Part shown: positions 27,635 through 39,502 of the stretch, piece by piece
How the letters are laid out: each line of letters starts with the position of its first letter
How positions within the stretch are numbered: position 1 is the stretch's first letter
From: Vogesella margarita
Lineage (GTDB): Bacteria > Pseudomonadota > Gammaproteobacteria > Burkholderiales > Chromobacteriaceae
Length of the DNA stretch: 64,000 nt
NCBI RefSeq assembly: GCF_028548475.1
Contig: NZ_JAQQLE010000002.1
Span: 310,001-374,000, forward strand
Reading direction: 5' to 3'
Translations under genes and position numbers: made by a program
Notes under the pieces: model-generated
The model's input: the letters and a program-made list of their open reading frames with translations, nothing else
Databases searched by the model: none
What the model was told of the DNA's origin: nothing

Positions 27635-27665
27635 AAAGGTTGGCCGCACTCTGCGGCCAAGCTTT
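27635..27665. repeat. Hairpin from an inverted pair of the 12-mer, gatA-gatB gap
   Basis: The arms 27635-27648 and 27652-27665 pair with one mismatch in 14 bp around a CTC loop. The left arm contains an exact AAGGTTGGCCGC; the right arm is a one-base variant. No T-run follows, and the gatB ribosome-binding site starts about 8 nt later. Confidence 0.75.
27636..27647 (+). repeat. Dispersed 12-mer, copy 10
   Basis: Exact copy forming the left arm of the gatA-gatB hairpin. Confidence 0.95.
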
Positions 27666-27688
27666 AAAACAAGAAGGATTTTCCAAAC

Positions 27689-29116
<1,428 letters not shown>

Positions 29117-29127
29117 GGTCGCCGTTG

Positions 29128-29169
29128 CGGCGGCTGTCCTGTGATTTTCGCAGGGCGGCCGCCGTTTTT
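29128..29169 (+). terminator. Terminator after gatB
   Basis: CGGCGGC (29128-29134) pairs with GCCGCCG (29158-29164), and inner CCTG with CAGG; TTTTT follows at 29165-29169. Confidence 0.8.
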
Positions 29170-29313
29170 CGTTTTGTGGTACGCCATTGTCAATGGCATG
29201 ACTTGACACTCCGCCTGCAGATGATGCTGTAAGCCGCTGATTTCTCTTGTTTTCCCTCCGCTTTGTCCTGCCCTAAGTCTTTGTCGCGAAAGGCGAAATG
29301 CCGCAAATCGATA

Positions 29314-29342
29314 TTGACCGGCCGATGTCGTTTCCCTATAGT
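29314..29342 (+). promoter_or_regulatory. Promoter of the dcw (mra) cluster
   Basis: TTGACC (29314-29319), a 17-bp spacer and TATAGT (29337-29342). This is the best-matching sigma-70 promoter in the window, placed just ahead of mraZ and touching the first MraZ box. Confidence 0.75.
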
Positions 29343-29380
29343 GGCGGAAAGTGGGGTAATGTGGGTAATTGTGGAGAATC
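29341..29380 (+). promoter_or_regulatory. MraZ operator: four GTGG boxes at 10-bp spacing
   Basis: GTGG begins at 29341, 29351, 29361 and 29371, one helical turn apart; the two central boxes read GTGGG. In E. coli MraZ represses its own promoter by binding TGGG repeats with the same 10-bp period. Here the array overlaps the -10 and the transcription start. Confidence 0.8.
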
Positions 29381-29412
29381 GGCGCAATAATTTCAGGTGA
29401 TGTGACAAAAAA

Positions 29413-29859
29413 ATGATCGGCGGCGTAAGTCTTGTCTCTCTCGACAGCAAGGGGCGTCTGGCCATTCCGGCCAAGCACCGGGAGACACTGTTGTCCGCGT
29501 TCGGTCATCGCCTGGTCATCACGCTGGAGTCGTCCGAGCACCTGCTGTTGTACCCCGAAGCCAACTGGAAGCCGGTGGAAGAGCGCTTGCTGAAGCTGCC
29601 GGCCTCCAATCCTGCCCTGAAGCGCTACCAGCGCCTGATGCTTGGCCACGCCGACCTGCTGGAAATGGATGCCGCCGGCCGCATCCTGCTGCCGGCTCGC
29701 CTGCGCGAGCTGGTCAAGCTGGACAAGGACGTGGCGCTGGTGGGCATGGGTAACCGATTTGAATTGTGGGATGCCGCCCAGTGGGACGCGCAGACCGATG
29801 CTGCGCTGGCGCTTGATCCGGCCGAACTGGCGCAGCACCTTGGAGATTTCACACTTTGA
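29413..29859 (+). CDS. mraZ: Transcriptional regulator MraZ
   Basis: AbrB-fold DNA-binding protein of 148 aa, normal length, with two tandem SpoVT/AbrB-like motifs ([15 protein letters not shown] and [15 protein letters not shown]). It forms ring-shaped oligomers and represses the dcw cluster. The four-box operator lies 33 nt upstream of its start. Its stop overlaps the TTG start of rsmH by 4 bp. Confidence 0.96.
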   Translation: MIGGVSLVSLDSKGRLAIPAKHRETLLSAFGHRLVITLESSEHLLLYPEANWKPVEERLLKLPASNPALKRYQRLMLGHADLLEMDAAGRILLPARLRELVKLDKDVALVGMGNRFELWDAAQWDAQTDAALALDPAELAQHLGDFTL

Positions 29860-30815
29860 CCGACGCAGTTTTTGTTCACCGCACGGTGCTGCTCGACGAA
29901 GCCGTAGAGGCGCTCGCCATCCGCAAGGATGGCGTTTACGTTGATTGCACCTTCGGGCGCGGCGGCCACAGTCGCTTGATTTTGTCGCAGCTGGGCCCGA
30001 ACGGCCGGCTGATCGCCTTCGACAAGGACCCGGAGGCGATTGCGGTCGCCACCGCCCTTGCGGCCAGCGATGCCCGCTTTACCATCGTGCACAACGGCTT
30101 TGCCGCCTTTGCCGCCGAGCTGGACGCGCTGGGCGTGGGCCAGGTCGACGGCGTGCTGATGGACCTGGGGATTTCGTCCCCGCAAATTGACGACGGACGC
30201 CGCGGTTTCAGCTTCCGTTTTGACGCGCCGCTGGACATGCGCATGGACACCACCCGCGGCCAGACAGCCGCACAGTGGCTGGCCACGGCAGACGAGGCGG
30301 ATATTGCAGAGGTTATCAAGACTTATGGTGAAGAGCGGTTTGCTCGCAAGATCGCAGCAGCCATTGTTGCGCACAGGGCTGAACGGCCCCTCGAAACGAC
30401 GCGTGAGCTCGCTGTGCTCGTTGGGAAAAACGTCCGTACTCGCGAACAGGGTCAGGACCCCGCGACGCGTACCTTCCAGGCGATCCGGATCTACATCAAC
30501 CGCGAGCTGGACGAACTGAAGGAAATCCTGCCGCAGACGGTGGCAAGGTTGGCCGCGGGCGGACGCCTGGCGGTGATCAGCTTCCATTCGCTGGAAGACC
30601 GCATCGTGAAGAATTTCATCCGCGATGCCAGCACCACCGACAAGCTGCCGTCGTGGGTGCCGGTGCGCGCCTGCGATATTCCCGAGGCGGCGATCAAGCC
30701 GGTGGGCAAGGCCATCCGCTGCAGCGAGGCGGAAGTGACCGCCAACCCGCGTGCGCGTAGCGCGATCATGCGCGTGGCCGAGCGCATCGGCGGGCAGTGG
30801 CAGGGTACAGCGTGA
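29856..30815 (+). CDS. rsmH: 16S rRNA m4C1402 methyltransferase RsmH
   Basis: SAM-dependent methyltransferase acting on cytidine 1402 of 16S rRNA. It has 319 aa. The start is TTG: it lies in a TTGA overlap with the mraZ stop, has TGGAG about 10 nt upstream, and is needed because the conserved N-terminal [14 protein letters not shown] begins right after it. Motif I is [10 protein letters not shown] and the [13 protein letters not shown] signature is present. Bases 30281-30360 are AT-richer than their surroundings with shifted codon choice, and an exact 12-mer copy follows at 30545. Confidence 0.96.
   Translation: MTDAVFVHRTVLLDEAVEALAIRKDGVYVDCTFGRGGHSRLILSQLGPNGRLIAFDKDPEAIAVATALAASDARFTIVHNGFAAFAAELDALGVGQVDGVLMDLGISSPQIDDGRRGFSFRFDAPLDMRMDTTRGQTAAQWLATADEADIAEVIKTYGEERFARKIAAAIVAHRAERPLETTRELAVLVGKNVRTREQGQDPATRTFQAIRIYINRELDELKEILPQTVARLAAGGRLAVISFHSLEDRIVKNFIRDASTTDKLPSWVPVRACDIPEAAIKPVGKAIRCSEAEVTANPRARSAIMRVAERIGGQWQGTA
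30545..30556 (+). repeat. Dispersed 12-mer, copy 11
   Basis: Exact copy inside rsmH, read as ARLAA. Confidence 0.95.
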
Positions 30816-31090
30816 GCCTTAACAAGCTGAATGCAGTTTTGCTGCTGATGTTGATCCTGTGTGCGATGTCGGTAGTGAGCTCCACCCACGTGGCGCGCAA
30901 GCTGTACTACGAGCTGGAAAAAGAACAAAAGCTGGCACGCCAGCTGGATGTGGAGTACGGGCAGTTGACGCTGGAACAGAGCACCTGGGGCGCGCATGCG
31001 CTGATCGAGAAGACCGCCGCCGCGCGCTTGCAGATGCTGACGCCGAGCCAGCGCCAGGTGCACGTGATCACGCCTGAGGGTGTGCGATGA
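30812..31090 (+). CDS. ftsL: Cell division protein FtsL
   Basis: Small bitopic divisome protein of 92 aa: a short cytoplasmic N-terminus, one membrane helix (about 6-26) and a periplasmic coiled coil with leucine heptads that joins FtsB and FtsQ. GTG 30812 is chosen because it gives the GTGA overlap with rsmH seen throughout this cluster and has AGGG 7 nt upstream. An earlier GTG at 30797 is possible. Family assignment rests on size, topology and place between rsmH and ftsI. Confidence 0.9.
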   Translation: MSLNKLNAVLLLMLILCAMSVVSSTHVARKLYYELEKEQKLARQLDVEYGQLTLEQSTWGAHALIEKTAAARLQMLTPSQRQVHVITPEGVR

Positions 31091-32841
31091 GCCGTGTGTA
31101 CACGCCACGTTACCAGCAGAACCTGAAGCCGGCGATGCGACTGGCACCGGGACGGGTCGCCGTGGTGCTGTCCTTGCTGGGGGCGCTGCTGCTGGCCTTG
31201 CTGGCGCGGGCGATCTATCTGCAGGTGGTGCAGCAGGATTTCCTGCAGAACCAGGGCGATGCGCGCTTCCGCCGCTCGCTGCTGCTGGAGGCCAACCGCG
31301 GCGAGATTACCGACCGCAACGGCGAGCCGCTAGCGATCAGCACCCCGGTGCAGTCGATCTGGGCCAGCCCGGTGGACATGGATCTGCGCACGGTGCCGGC
31401 CGCCAAGCTGCAGCAGCTGGCACGGCTGCTGGAGATGCCGCTGGACGAAGTGATGCACAAGCTGTCGGACAACAAGCGCGAGTTTGTCTATCTCAAGCGC
31501 CAGATCAGTCCGGCGCTGGCGCAGCAGGTGATGGCGCTGGAGATTCCGGGGATCGCGAAGCAGCAGGAATTCCGCCGCTACTATCCGGCCGGCGAGATGC
31601 TGGCGCACGTGGTCGGTTTTACCGGCGTGGACGGCAAGGGGCAGGAAGGTTTCGAGCTGACGCGCGAGAAGATGCTCGCCGGCAGGCACGGCAGCCGCAC
31701 GGTGCTGAAAGACCGCCGCGGCCACATCGTGGAAGACTTGGCGGTGATCGAGCCGCCGCGTGACGGCCAGACGCTGCAGCTGTCGATCGACAAGCGCATT
31801 CAGTACCTCGCCTACCGCGAGCTGAAGGCGGCGATGGACGTGAACAAGGCAAAAGCCGGCGGCGTGGTGGTGCTGGATGCCCGTACCGGCGAGGTGCTGG
31901 CACTGGCCAACACCCCGTCGTACAACCCGAACAACCGTGCGGTGCTGGAGCCGGAAATGCGGCGCAACCGCGCGGTGGTGGACATGTTCGAGCCCGGCTC
32001 GACCATGAAGCCGTTCCCGATCGCGATGGCGCTAGATGCCGGCAAGGTGACGCCGGACACGGTGTTCGACACCCAGACCTACCGTATCGGTCCGGCCACG
32101 GTGCGCGACACGCACCCGAAGCCAGCGATGACGGTGACGCAGATCATCCAGAAATCGTCGAACGTGGGTGCCTCGAAGATGGCGGCGATGTTCTCGCCGG
32201 AGGATATGTGGACGTTTTACCGGCAGGCCGGCTTCGGGCAAAGCCCGCAGACGGGCTTCCCGGGTGAAAGCGCCGGCCGCCTGCGCGACTGGCAGAACTG
32301 GCGCCCGATCGAGCAGGCCACCATGTCGTTCGGTTATGGCGTCTCGGTCAGCCTGTTGCAGCTGGCGCGTGCGTACACGGTGTTTACCAACGGGGGCGCG
32401 CTGCTGCCGGTGTCGTTTACCCGTCTCGCCTCGCCGCTGCCAGGCAAGGGCCTGATCAAGCCTGAATCTGCGAAAAAAATGCGGGACATGATGGTGTCGG
32501 TGACGGAAGAAGGCGGTACCGCGGTGCGTGCCCAAGTGCTGGGCTACCGCGTCGGCGGCAAGTCCGGGACCGCGCGCAAGCTGGTCGGTGGCGCCTATGC
32601 GGCCAACAAGCATATTGGTTTATTTGTCGGTTTTGCGCCGGCGACTGCGCCACGTTTGATCGTGGCCATCATGATCGATGAGCCGGGCGCCGGTTCCTAC
32701 TACGGTGGTGCGGTGGCCGGGCCGGCGTTCTCCAACATCATGGCCGGCAGTTTGCGGATTATGGGGGTCGAGCCGGATGCTCCCTCCAACAATACATTGA
32801 TTCCGGAACACCAGATTTCGGAAGTGCGGGAAGAAACATGA
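31087..32841 (+). CDS. ftsI: Penicillin-binding protein 3 (septal transpeptidase)
   Basis: Class B transpeptidase that crosslinks septal peptidoglycan with FtsW. It has 584 aa: a membrane anchor (about 22-42), a pedestal domain beginning [19 protein letters not shown], and the penicillin-binding domain with nucleophile Ser305 (PGSTMKPF), KSSN and KSGTARK. It overlaps ftsL and murE by 4 bp each (ATGA). Confidence 0.96.
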   Translation: MSRVYTPRYQQNLKPAMRLAPGRVAVVLSLLGALLLALLARAIYLQVVQQDFLQNQGDARFRRSLLLEANRGEITDRNGEPLAISTPVQSIWASPVDMDLRTVPAAKLQQLARLLEMPLDEVMHKLSDNKREFVYLKRQISPALAQQVMALEIPGIAKQQEFRRYYPAGEMLAHVVGFTGVDGKGQEGFELTREKMLAGRHGSRTVLKDRRGHIVEDLAVIEPPRDGQTLQLSIDKRIQYLAYRELKAAMDVNKAKAGGVVVLDARTGEVLALANTPSYNPNNRAVLEPEMRRNRAVVDMFEPGSTMKPFPIAMALDAGKVTPDTVFDTQTYRIGPATVRDTHPKPAMTVTQIIQKSSNVGASKMAAMFSPEDMWTFYRQAGFGQSPQTGFPGESAGRLRDWQNWRPIEQATMSFGYGVSVSLLQLARAYTVFTNGGALLPVSFTRLASPLPGKGLIKPESAKKMRDMMVSVTEEGGTAVRAQVLGYRVGGKSGTARKLVGGAYAANKHIGLFVGFAPATAPRLIVAIMIDEPGAGSYYGGAVAGPAFSNIMAGSLRIMGVEPDAPSNNTLIPEHQISEVREET

Positions 32842-34328
32842 AAACAAGCCTGATCGACTTGCCTGACTGGGACCCTGCCGTGTTGCAGGGTTTGGGCGTC
32901 GCGATTTCCCGCGTCGAGGCGGACAGCCGCCGCGTGTTCCCCGGCGACGTATTTCTCGCCTGCCGCGGCGAGTACAGCGACGGCCGCGACTTCATCGCTG
33001 CCGCGCTGGAAAAGGGCGCCGCCGCAGTGCTGTGGGACGACGCCGACGGTTTCCAGTGGAATCCGGCGTGGCAGGTACCCAATCTGGCGGTGCCGCATCT
33101 GCGCGAGCGTGCCGGCATCGTCGCCGCCCACGTCTACGGCTACCCCAGCCGCGACATGGCGGTGATCGGCATCACCGGTACCAACGGCAAGACCTCGATC
33201 TCGCACTGGCTGGCGCAGGCCTACGCGCTCTTGGGCGAGAAGGCGGCGCTGATCGGCACCGTCGGCAACGGCTTTTACGGCGAACTGACCGAAACCACCC
33301 ACACCACCCCCGATCCGATCACCGTGCAGCAGAAGCTGGCGGAATACCGCCGCCAGGGCGCCAGCGTGGTGAGCATGGAGGTGTCCAGCCACGGCCTCGA
33401 CCAGTTCCGCGTCAACGGCGTGGCCTTCCGCAGCGCGGTGTTCACCAACCTGACCCGCGACCACCTGGACTACCACGGCAGCATGGCCGAGTACGGCGCG
33501 TCCAAGGCCAAGCTGTTCCACTGGGAAGGCCTGCAGCACGCGGTGATCAATGCCGACGATGACTTCGGCCGCACCCTGGCTGCCGGCATCGACGCCAGCA
33601 AGACCCGCGTGATCACCTACGGCCTGGAGCAGGGCGACGTGCGCCCGCTGAGCCTTGCGGCCAACCTTGACGGTCTGCAGCTGACCGTGACCACGCCGTG
33701 GGGCGAGGCAGAGATCAAGAGTCCGCTGCTGGGCCGTTTCAATGCGGCCAACATGCTGGCCTGCCTCGCGGTGCTGTGCGCCAACGGCGTGGCGCTGGAC
33801 GACGCTGCGCGCGTGCTGGGCAAGATCCAGCCGGCCCGCGGCCGCATGCAGCGCATCGGCAGCAGCCTGGAGCCGCTGGTGGTGGTCGACTACGCGCACA
33901 CCCCGGACGCGCTGGACAAGGCACTGGCGACCCTGGCCGAGATCCGCCCCGCCGGCGGCAAGCTGTTCTGCGTGTTCGGTTGTGGCGGCAATCGCGACAA
34001 GGGCAAGCGTCCAATCATGGGCGGGATCGCCGAGCGCATCGCCGACGTGGCGGTAGTGACCAGCGACAACCCGCGCAACGAAGAGCCACAGGCCATCATC
34101 GACGACATCCTGGCCGGCATGCAGGCGCCGGGTCATGTCGAAGTCGATCGTGCCGCCGCCATTCACTGGGCGGTGTTGCAGGCGCGCGTCGGCGACGTGG
34201 TGCTGATCGCCGGCAAGGGTCACGAGGAGTACCAGGACATCGCCGGCGTGAAGCAGCCGTTCTCCGACTTCCGCGTTGCCGAAGACGCGCTGACCGCCTG
34301 GGGAGCCAAACATGCTGCAGCTGAGTGA
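32838..34328 (+). CDS. murE: UDP-MurNAc-tripeptide synthetase MurE
   Basis: ATP-dependent ligase adding the third residue to UDP-MurNAc-dipeptide. It has 496 aa with the P-loop GTNGKTS and the DNPRNEEP motif that marks enzymes adding meso-diaminopimelate rather than lysine. The protein contains an exact 12-mer (33657-33668) translated as AANL. It overlaps ftsI by 4 bp and murF by 17 bp. Cytoplasmic. Confidence 0.96.
   Translation: MKTSLIDLPDWDPAVLQGLGVAISRVEADSRRVFPGDVFLACRGEYSDGRDFIAAALEKGAAAVLWDDADGFQWNPAWQVPNLAVPHLRERAGIVAAHVYGYPSRDMAVIGITGTNGKTSISHWLAQAYALLGEKAALIGTVGNGFYGELTETTHTTPDPITVQQKLAEYRRQGASVVSMEVSSHGLDQFRVNGVAFRSAVFTNLTRDHLDYHGSMAEYGASKAKLFHWEGLQHAVINADDDFGRTLAAGIDASKTRVITYGLEQGDVRPLSLAANLDGLQLTVTTPWGEAEIKSPLLGRFNAANMLACLAVLCANGVALDDAARVLGKIQPARGRMQRIGSSLEPLVVVDYAHTPDALDKALATLAEIRPAGGKLFCVFGCGGNRDKGKRPIMGGIAERIADVAVVTSDNPRNEEPQAIIDDILAGMQAPGHVEVDRAAAIHWAVLQARVGDVVLIAGKGHEEYQDIAGVKQPFSDFRVAEDALTAWGAKHAAAE
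33657..33668 (-). repeat. Dispersed 12-mer, copy 12
   Basis: Exact copy inside murE, read as AANL. Confidence 0.95.
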
Positions 34329-35682
34329 AGCCGCCCGCATCCTGTCCGGCGAGCTGGCCGGCAGCGATGCCGTGTTCAAGCGCGTGGTCACCGACAGCCG
34401 CGCGGTGCAGGACGGCGACCTGTTCGTGGCGCTGAAGGGCGACAACTTCGACGCGCACGACTTCGTAGCCGACGTGCTGGCCAAGGGTGCCTTCGCGCTG
34501 GTGCGTCGTGATTTCGCGGCGGCTGGCGGCAGCGTGATCCGCGTCGACGACCCGCGCCTGGCGCTGGGCACCCTGGCCGCCGCCTGGTGCGCGCGTCTGG
34601 ACGTGAAGCGCGTCGGCATCACCGGCTCCAACGGCAAGACCACGGTCAAGGAAATGGTGGCTGCCATCCTGCGTGCCCATGCTGGCGACGACGCCGTGCA
34701 CGCCACCGCCGGCAACTTCAACAACGACATCGGTCTGCCGCTGACGCTGCTGGCGCTGGCCGCCGCACACCGCTACGCGGTGATCGAGATGGGCATGAAC
34801 CATTTCGGCGAGATCCGCTACCTGACCGGCCTCGCGCGGCCGCAGGTGGCATTGGTCAATAACGCCATGCGCGCGCATCTGGGCGGCGGCTTCGACAGCA
34901 CCGCCGACATCGCCCGCGCCAAGAGCGAGATCTTCGAAGGCCTTACCCCTGAAGGCGTGGCCATCATCAACGCCGACGACGCGCAGCAGCCGGTCTTCGC
35001 CGCTGCCGCCGGAGCGCATCGCCAGCTGAGCTTTGGCCTGAATGCTGCGGCCAACGTCAGCGCCCGCGACATCGCCGCCAGCGCTAGCGGTAGCCGCTTT
35101 GTGCTGGTCTGCCCGCAGGGCGAGCAGGCGATCGAGCTGCCGGCCGCCGGCGAACACAATGTGCGCAACGCGCTGGCCGCCGCCGCGGTGGCGCTGGCGC
35201 TGGATGTGCCGCTGGCCGCCATCGCCGCCGGCCTCGCCGCCTTTGCCGGCGTGAAGGGCCGTCTGCAGCTGAAGCAGGCCGCCTGCGGCGCCTGCGTGAT
35301 CGACGACACCTACAACGCCAATCCGGACTCGATGAAGGCCGGTATCGACGTGTTGGCCGCCTATCCGGCGCCACGCGTGTTCGTGATGGGGCAGATCGGC
35401 GAGCTGGGTGACACCGCGCCGGCACTGCACGCCGAGGTCGGCGCCCACGCCCGCGCGAGCGGCATCGAGGCGCTGCTGTGCCTGGGCGAACTGGCGCGCA
35501 ATGCCGCCACCGCCTATGGCACCGGTGCCGAGTATTTCGACGGCATCGACGCGCTGCTGGCGCGGCTGGATGTCGTGCTCACCCCGGCCAGCACGGTGCT
35601 GGTCAAGGGGTCGCGCTTCATGCGCATGGAACGGGTCGTTGCGCACCTGCAAACATCACAACAAGAAAACGGGAAGGGCTGA
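34312..35682 (+). CDS. murF: D-Ala-D-Ala-adding enzyme MurF
   Basis: ATP-dependent ligase attaching D-Ala-D-Ala to UDP-MurNAc-tripeptide. It has 456 aa with the P-loop [11 protein letters not shown], the [11 protein letters not shown] segment, [10 protein letters not shown] and the C-terminal [10 protein letters not shown] motif, all characteristic of MurF. The start lies 17 bp inside murE. mraY begins 2 nt after its stop. Confidence 0.96.
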   Translation: MLQLSEAARILSGELAGSDAVFKRVVTDSRAVQDGDLFVALKGDNFDAHDFVADVLAKGAFALVRRDFAAAGGSVIRVDDPRLALGTLAAAWCARLDVKRVGITGSNGKTTVKEMVAAILRAHAGDDAVHATAGNFNNDIGLPLTLLALAAAHRYAVIEMGMNHFGEIRYLTGLARPQVALVNNAMRAHLGGGFDSTADIARAKSEIFEGLTPEGVAIINADDAQQPVFAAAAGAHRQLSFGLNAAANVSARDIAASASGSRFVLVCPQGEQAIELPAAGEHNVRNALAAAAVALALDVPLAAIAAGLAAFAGVKGRLQLKQAACGACVIDDTYNANPDSMKAGIDVLAAYPAPRVFVMGQIGELGDTAPALHAEVGAHARASGIEALLCLGELARNAATAYGTGAEYFDGIDALLARLDVVLTPASTVLVKGSRFMRMERVVAHLQTSQQENGKG

Positions 35683-35684
35683 AC

Positions 35685-36770
35685 GTGCTGCTGTTACTGG
35701 CTGAATTGCTGAAGGACCACATCCGGGCTTTCAACGTCCTCAATTACGTCACGCTGCGTGCGGTGATGGCGGCGCTGACCTCGCTGGGGATCTCGCTGTG
35801 GCTGGGACCGTGGGTGATCGCCAAGCTGACCGAGCTCAAGGTTGGCCAGGCGGTGCGCAGCGACGGCCCGCAGACCCATCTGGTGAAGACCGGCACCCCG
35901 ACCATGGGCGGTACGCTGATCCTGCTGGCGATGAGCGTCACCACGCTGCTGTGGGCCGACCTGTCCAACCAGTACGTGTGGCTGCTGCTGGCGGTGACGC
36001 TGGGCACCGGCGCGCTGGGTTTCTACGACGACTGGCGCAAGGTGGTGTACAAGGACCCGAACGGGGTGTCCGCCCGCTTCAAGATGGCGTGGCAATCGAC
36101 CATCGCCATCGCGGCCGGCGTGTTCCTGATTACCACCGCCAAGCTGCCGGCTTCCACCGAATTCATCATCCCGTTCTTCAAGAACATCATCTATCCGCTG
36201 GGCGGCATCGGTTTCTGCGTGCTGACCTATTTCGTGATTGTCGGTACCTCCAACTCGGTCAACCTCACCGACGGCCTGGACGGCCTCGCCGCGCTGCCGG
36301 TAGTGATGGTGGCCGCCGGCCTGTCCATCTTCGCCTACGTCGCCGGCCACGCGGTGTTCTCCAAATACCTGGGCATGCCTTTCGTGCCCGGTGCGCACGA
36401 GGTGGTGGTGTTCTGCGCCGCCATCTGCGGCGCCTGCCTCGGCTTCTTGTGGTTCAACGCCTACCCGGCGCAGGTATTCATGGGTGACGTCGGCGCGCTG
36501 GCGCTGGGCGCCGCGCTGGGCACCGTGGCGGTGATCGTGCGCCAGGAAATCGTGCTCTTGATCATGGGCGGCCTGTTCGTGGTCGAGGCGCTGTCGGTGA
36601 TGATCCAGGTGGCGTCGTTCAAGCTCACCGGCAAGCGCGTGTTCCGCATGGCGCCGCTGCATCACCACTACGAACTCAAAGGCTGGAAGGAGACCCAGGT
36701 CGTGGTCCGCTTCTGGATCATCACCATGATGCTGGTGCTGGCAGGTCTTGCCACGCTGAAACTGCGTTAA
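35685..36770 (+). CDS. mraY: Phospho-MurNAc-pentapeptide translocase MraY
   Basis: Integral membrane enzyme that moves phospho-MurNAc-pentapeptide to undecaprenyl phosphate, making lipid I. It has 361 aa and about ten helices. Catalytic and signature segments: [33 protein letters not shown] and [10 protein letters not shown]. The start is GTG 35685, two nt after the murF stop, with AAGGG about 6 nt upstream; this gives a length almost equal to the E. coli enzyme (360 aa). Confidence 0.95.
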   Translation: MLLLLAELLKDHIRAFNVLNYVTLRAVMAALTSLGISLWLGPWVIAKLTELKVGQAVRSDGPQTHLVKTGTPTMGGTLILLAMSVTTLLWADLSNQYVWLLLAVTLGTGALGFYDDWRKVVYKDPNGVSARFKMAWQSTIAIAAGVFLITTAKLPASTEFIIPFFKNIIYPLGGIGFCVLTYFVIVGTSNSVNLTDGLDGLAALPVVMVAAGLSIFAYVAGHAVFSKYLGMPFVPGAHEVVVFCAAICGACLGFLWFNAYPAQVFMGDVGALALGAALGTVAVIVRQEIVLLIMGGLFVVEALSVMIQVASFKLTGKRVFRMAPLHHHYELKGWKETQVVVRFWIITMMLVLAGLATLKLR

Positions 36771-36781
36771 GGAAAGCGACC

Positions 36782-38146
36782 ATGGATCTGGCTAAGCGTC
36801 ACGTCATCGTTATCGGCCTGGGCGACACCGGCGTTTCCGCCGCGCGCTGGCTGCTGGCGCACGGTGCGCACGTCACCATCGCCGATAGTCGCGATCAGCC
36901 GGCCAATGCGGCCAACGTTGCGGCCGAGCTGGGCGTGTCGCTGCGCCTGGGGGCCTTCGCCGATGCCACCTTCGCCGACGCCGACATGCTGATGGTCAGC
37001 CCCGGCGTGAGCTGCCGCAGCCCGGCCATCGCCGACTTCGCCCGTCGTGGCGGCGAGGTGGTGGGTGACGTGGAATTGTGGGCGCGCGCCATTGCCGGCA
37101 GCGGCGCCAAGGTCATCGCCATTACCGGTTCCAACGGCAAGAGCACCGTCACCAGCCTGGTCGGTCACCTGTGCGAGGCCGCCGGACTGGATACGGTTGT
37201 CTGCGGCAATATTGGCTTGCCGGTGCTGACCGCGCTGGCCGAGCGCGAAGCCGCCGGCAAGCATCCTGACGTGTGGGTGGTCGAGCTGTCCAGCTTCCAG
37301 CTGGAAACCACCACCAGTCTGTGCGCTGATGCCGCCACGGTGCTGAACATTTCCGAAGACCATCTCGACCGTTACCACGACCTGCTCGATTACGCGCACA
37401 GCAAGACCGCCATCTTCAACGGCGACGGCGTGCAGGTGTTGAACCGCGACGACGTTTTCTGCCGCGCGATGGCGCGCGCCGGGCGTCGCATCGCGTGGTT
37501 CTCGCTGCGCGAGCAGGCCGATTACGCGCTGCAGCAGACGGATGGCTGTTATCGGCTGGCCATCGCCGGACAGCCGGTGTTCGACTGCGCCGACATGCCG
37601 CTGCAGGGCCTGCACAACGCGGCTAACGCGCTGGCGGCGCTGGCGCTGTGCGAGGCGATCGGCCTTGCGCGCGAACAGCTGCTGCCGGCACTGAAAACCT
37701 TCCGTGGCCTCGCGCACCGCGTCGAGTTCGTCGCCGAATTCGGCGGCGTGATGTACATCGACGACTCCAAGGGTACCAACGTCGGCGCCACCGAGGCGGC
37801 GCTGAACGGCATGACCCGCAAGGTGGTGCTGATCGCCGGCGGCGACGGCAAGGGCCAGGATTTCGCGCCGCTGGCGCCGGCCTGTGCCCGCATCGCCCGC
37901 GCGGTGGTGCTGATCGGTCGCGACGCACCGGCCATCCGCGCCGCACTGGCCGGCAGCGGCGTGCCGCTCACCGATTGCGCCACGCTGGAGGAGGCGACCC
38001 GCGTCGCCGCCGCACAGGCGCAAAGCGGCGACGTGGTGCTGCTGTCGCCGGCCTGCGCCAGCCTGGACATGTTCAAGAATTACGCGCATCGCGCCCAGGT
38101 GTTCATCGACAGCGTCGCGCAACTGCAAGCGGAGCAACCGTCGTGA
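36782..38146 (+). CDS. murD: UDP-MurNAc-L-alanine:D-glutamate ligase MurD
   Basis: ATP-dependent ligase adding D-glutamate to UDP-MurNAc-L-alanine. It has 454 aa: an N-terminal UDP-binding Rossmann domain ([13 protein letters not shown]), the central P-loop domain with [16 protein letters not shown] and the [10 protein letters not shown] segment, and the C-terminal domain with DDSKGTN. It begins 11 nt after mraY and ends in an overlap with ftsW. Confidence 0.96.
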   Translation: MDLAKRHVIVIGLGDTGVSAARWLLAHGAHVTIADSRDQPANAANVAAELGVSLRLGAFADATFADADMLMVSPGVSCRSPAIADFARRGGEVVGDVELWARAIAGSGAKVIAITGSNGKSTVTSLVGHLCEAAGLDTVVCGNIGLPVLTALAEREAAGKHPDVWVVELSSFQLETTTSLCADAATVLNISEDHLDRYHDLLDYAHSKTAIFNGDGVQVLNRDDVFCRAMARAGRRIAWFSLREQADYALQQTDGCYRLAIAGQPVFDCADMPLQGLHNAANALAALALCEAIGLAREQLLPALKTFRGLAHRVEFVAEFGGVMYIDDSKGTNVGATEAALNGMTRKVVLIAGGDGKGQDFAPLAPACARIARAVVLIGRDAPAIRAALAGSGVPLTDCATLEEATRVAAAQAQSGDVVLLSPACASLDMFKNYAHRAQVFIDSVAQLQAEQPS

Positions 38147-39309
38147 TGAACGCCGCACGCAGCCACTATTCCCACGGCAGCGCCATCACCGTCATGGACG
38201 AGGCGCTGATGTGGGCGATTGCGCTGTTGCTGTCGATCAGCCTGGTGATGGTGTTCTCGGCATCGATTGCCTATGCCGAGGCCGATCCGGCCACCAACAG
38301 CCGCTACTTCTACCTGTTCCGCCACATGATCTTCATGACCATTGGCCTGGTTGGCGCCTACATCACCTTCCAGATACCGACCAGCATGTGGCAGCAGTAC
38401 GCGGGCAAGTTCTTCCTGCTGGCCGGCTTCCTGCTGATCCTGGTGCTGATCCCGGGCATCGGCAAGGTGGTGAACGGCTCGCGGCGCTGGATCAACCTGC
38501 TGGTGCTGAACCTGCAGCCGTCGGAAGTGATGAAGCTGGCGGCGGTGATCTACGCCGCCGACTACACCGTGCGCAAGGCGGCCAAGCTGCACAGTTTCAG
38601 CCAGGGCTTCCTGCCCATCCTGATGGCGATCGTGGTGGTGGCCTTCCTGCTGCTGGCGGAGCCGGACTTCGGCGCGCTGATGGTGGTGATGAGCATCACC
38701 ATGGGCATCGTGTTTCTGGGCGGCATCAACCTGCGCATCTTTGCCGGTCTGGCCGCGATGGCGGTGGTGGCGATCGTGCTGCTGATCGTGACCTCGCCGT
38801 ACCGCGTGAAGCGGGTGCTGGGTTTCCTCGATCCGTGGGAAGACCCGTACGGCAAGGGCTACCAGCTGTCGCACTCGCTGATCGCCATCGGCCGTGGTGA
38901 GTGGCTGGGGGTCGGCCTCGGCGGCAGCATCGAGAAGCTGTTCTACCTGCCGGAGGCGCACACCGACTTCATCATGGCGGTGATCTCGGAGGAATTCGGC
39001 TTCATCGGCATCTGCGTGGTGCTGGGGCTGTACGCGTGGATCGTGCGCCGAGCCTTCCATATCGGTACCGAGGCGAAGAAGCTGGAACGCTACTATCCGT
39101 CGCTGGTGGCGCAGGGCATCGGCATCTGGCTGGGCATCCAGACCTTCTTCAATGTCGGCGTGAACATGGGGCTATTACCGACCAAGGGCCTGACCCTGCC
39201 GCTGATGTCCTTCGGCGGCTCGGCCATGCTGTGCAACCTCGCGTCGCTGGCGGTGCTGCTGCGAGTGGATTATGAAAACCGACGCCTCATGCGCGGCTTC
39301 AAGGTTTAA
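38146..39309 (+). CDS. ftsW: Septal SEDS glycosyltransferase FtsW
   Basis: SEDS-family peptidoglycan polymerase of the divisome, partner of FtsI. It has 387 aa from ATG 38146 and about ten membrane helices, with [22 protein letters not shown]-type, AEPDFGALM and [13 protein letters not shown] segments. GTG 38143 is a serious alternative: it gives the GTGA overlap with murD and better spacing to GGAG at 38131. The final 29 bp are repeated 118 bp downstream (39399-39427). Confidence 0.95.
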   Translation: MNAARSHYSHGSAITVMDEALMWAIALLLSISLVMVFSASIAYAEADPATNSRYFYLFRHMIFMTIGLVGAYITFQIPTSMWQQYAGKFFLLAGFLLILVLIPGIGKVVNGSRRWINLLVLNLQPSEVMKLAAVIYAADYTVRKAAKLHSFSQGFLPILMAIVVVAFLLLAEPDFGALMVVMSITMGIVFLGGINLRIFAGLAAMAVVAIVLLIVTSPYRVKRVLGFLDPWEDPYGKGYQLSHSLIAIGRGEWLGVGLGGSIEKLFYLPEAHTDFIMAVISEEFGFIGICVVLGLYAWIVRRAFHIGTEAKKLERYYPSLVAQGIGIWLGIQTFFNVGVNMGLLPTKGLTLPLMSFGGSAMLCNLASLAVLLRVDYENRRLMRGFKV

Positions 39310-39427
39310 GGTCGCGCATCAGGCTGCCGCAAGGCAGCAAGCCGCGCAGCGGCGTAGCCGGCGGGTTGTCCGAGGCGCGTAGCGGCGAAGGAAAAATTGA
39401 CGCCTCATGCGAGGTTTCAAGATTTAA
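39281..39427 (+). repeat. Direct repeat: the ftsW 3' end duplicated around an 89-bp insert
   Basis: Bases 39281-39309 (the last codons and stop of ftsW) recur at 39399-39427 with about four differences, and similarity extends a few bases upstream. The 89 bp between (39310-39398) contain the partial repeats CGCGCAGCGGCG and CGCGTAGCGGCG. The arrangement looks like a small intergenic element that carries or duplicated the gene end. Confidence 0.6.
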
Positions 39428-39434
39428 AGAATCA

Positions 39435-39460
39435 CGTTGCGGCCAACGTTGGCCGCAACG
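39435..39460. repeat. Perfect 26-bp palindrome of fused 12-mer arms
   Basis: Every base from 39435 to 39460 is symmetric about 39447/39448. It contains TTGCGGCCAAC and GTTGGCCGCAA head to head, i.e. two truncated copies of the dispersed motif. It lies between ftsW and murG, with no T-run next to it. Confidence 0.85.
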
Positions 39461-39502
39461 GCAATGAATAACCGGCAGGGCCGGAGCAAGAGAAAGCAAG
39501 AG

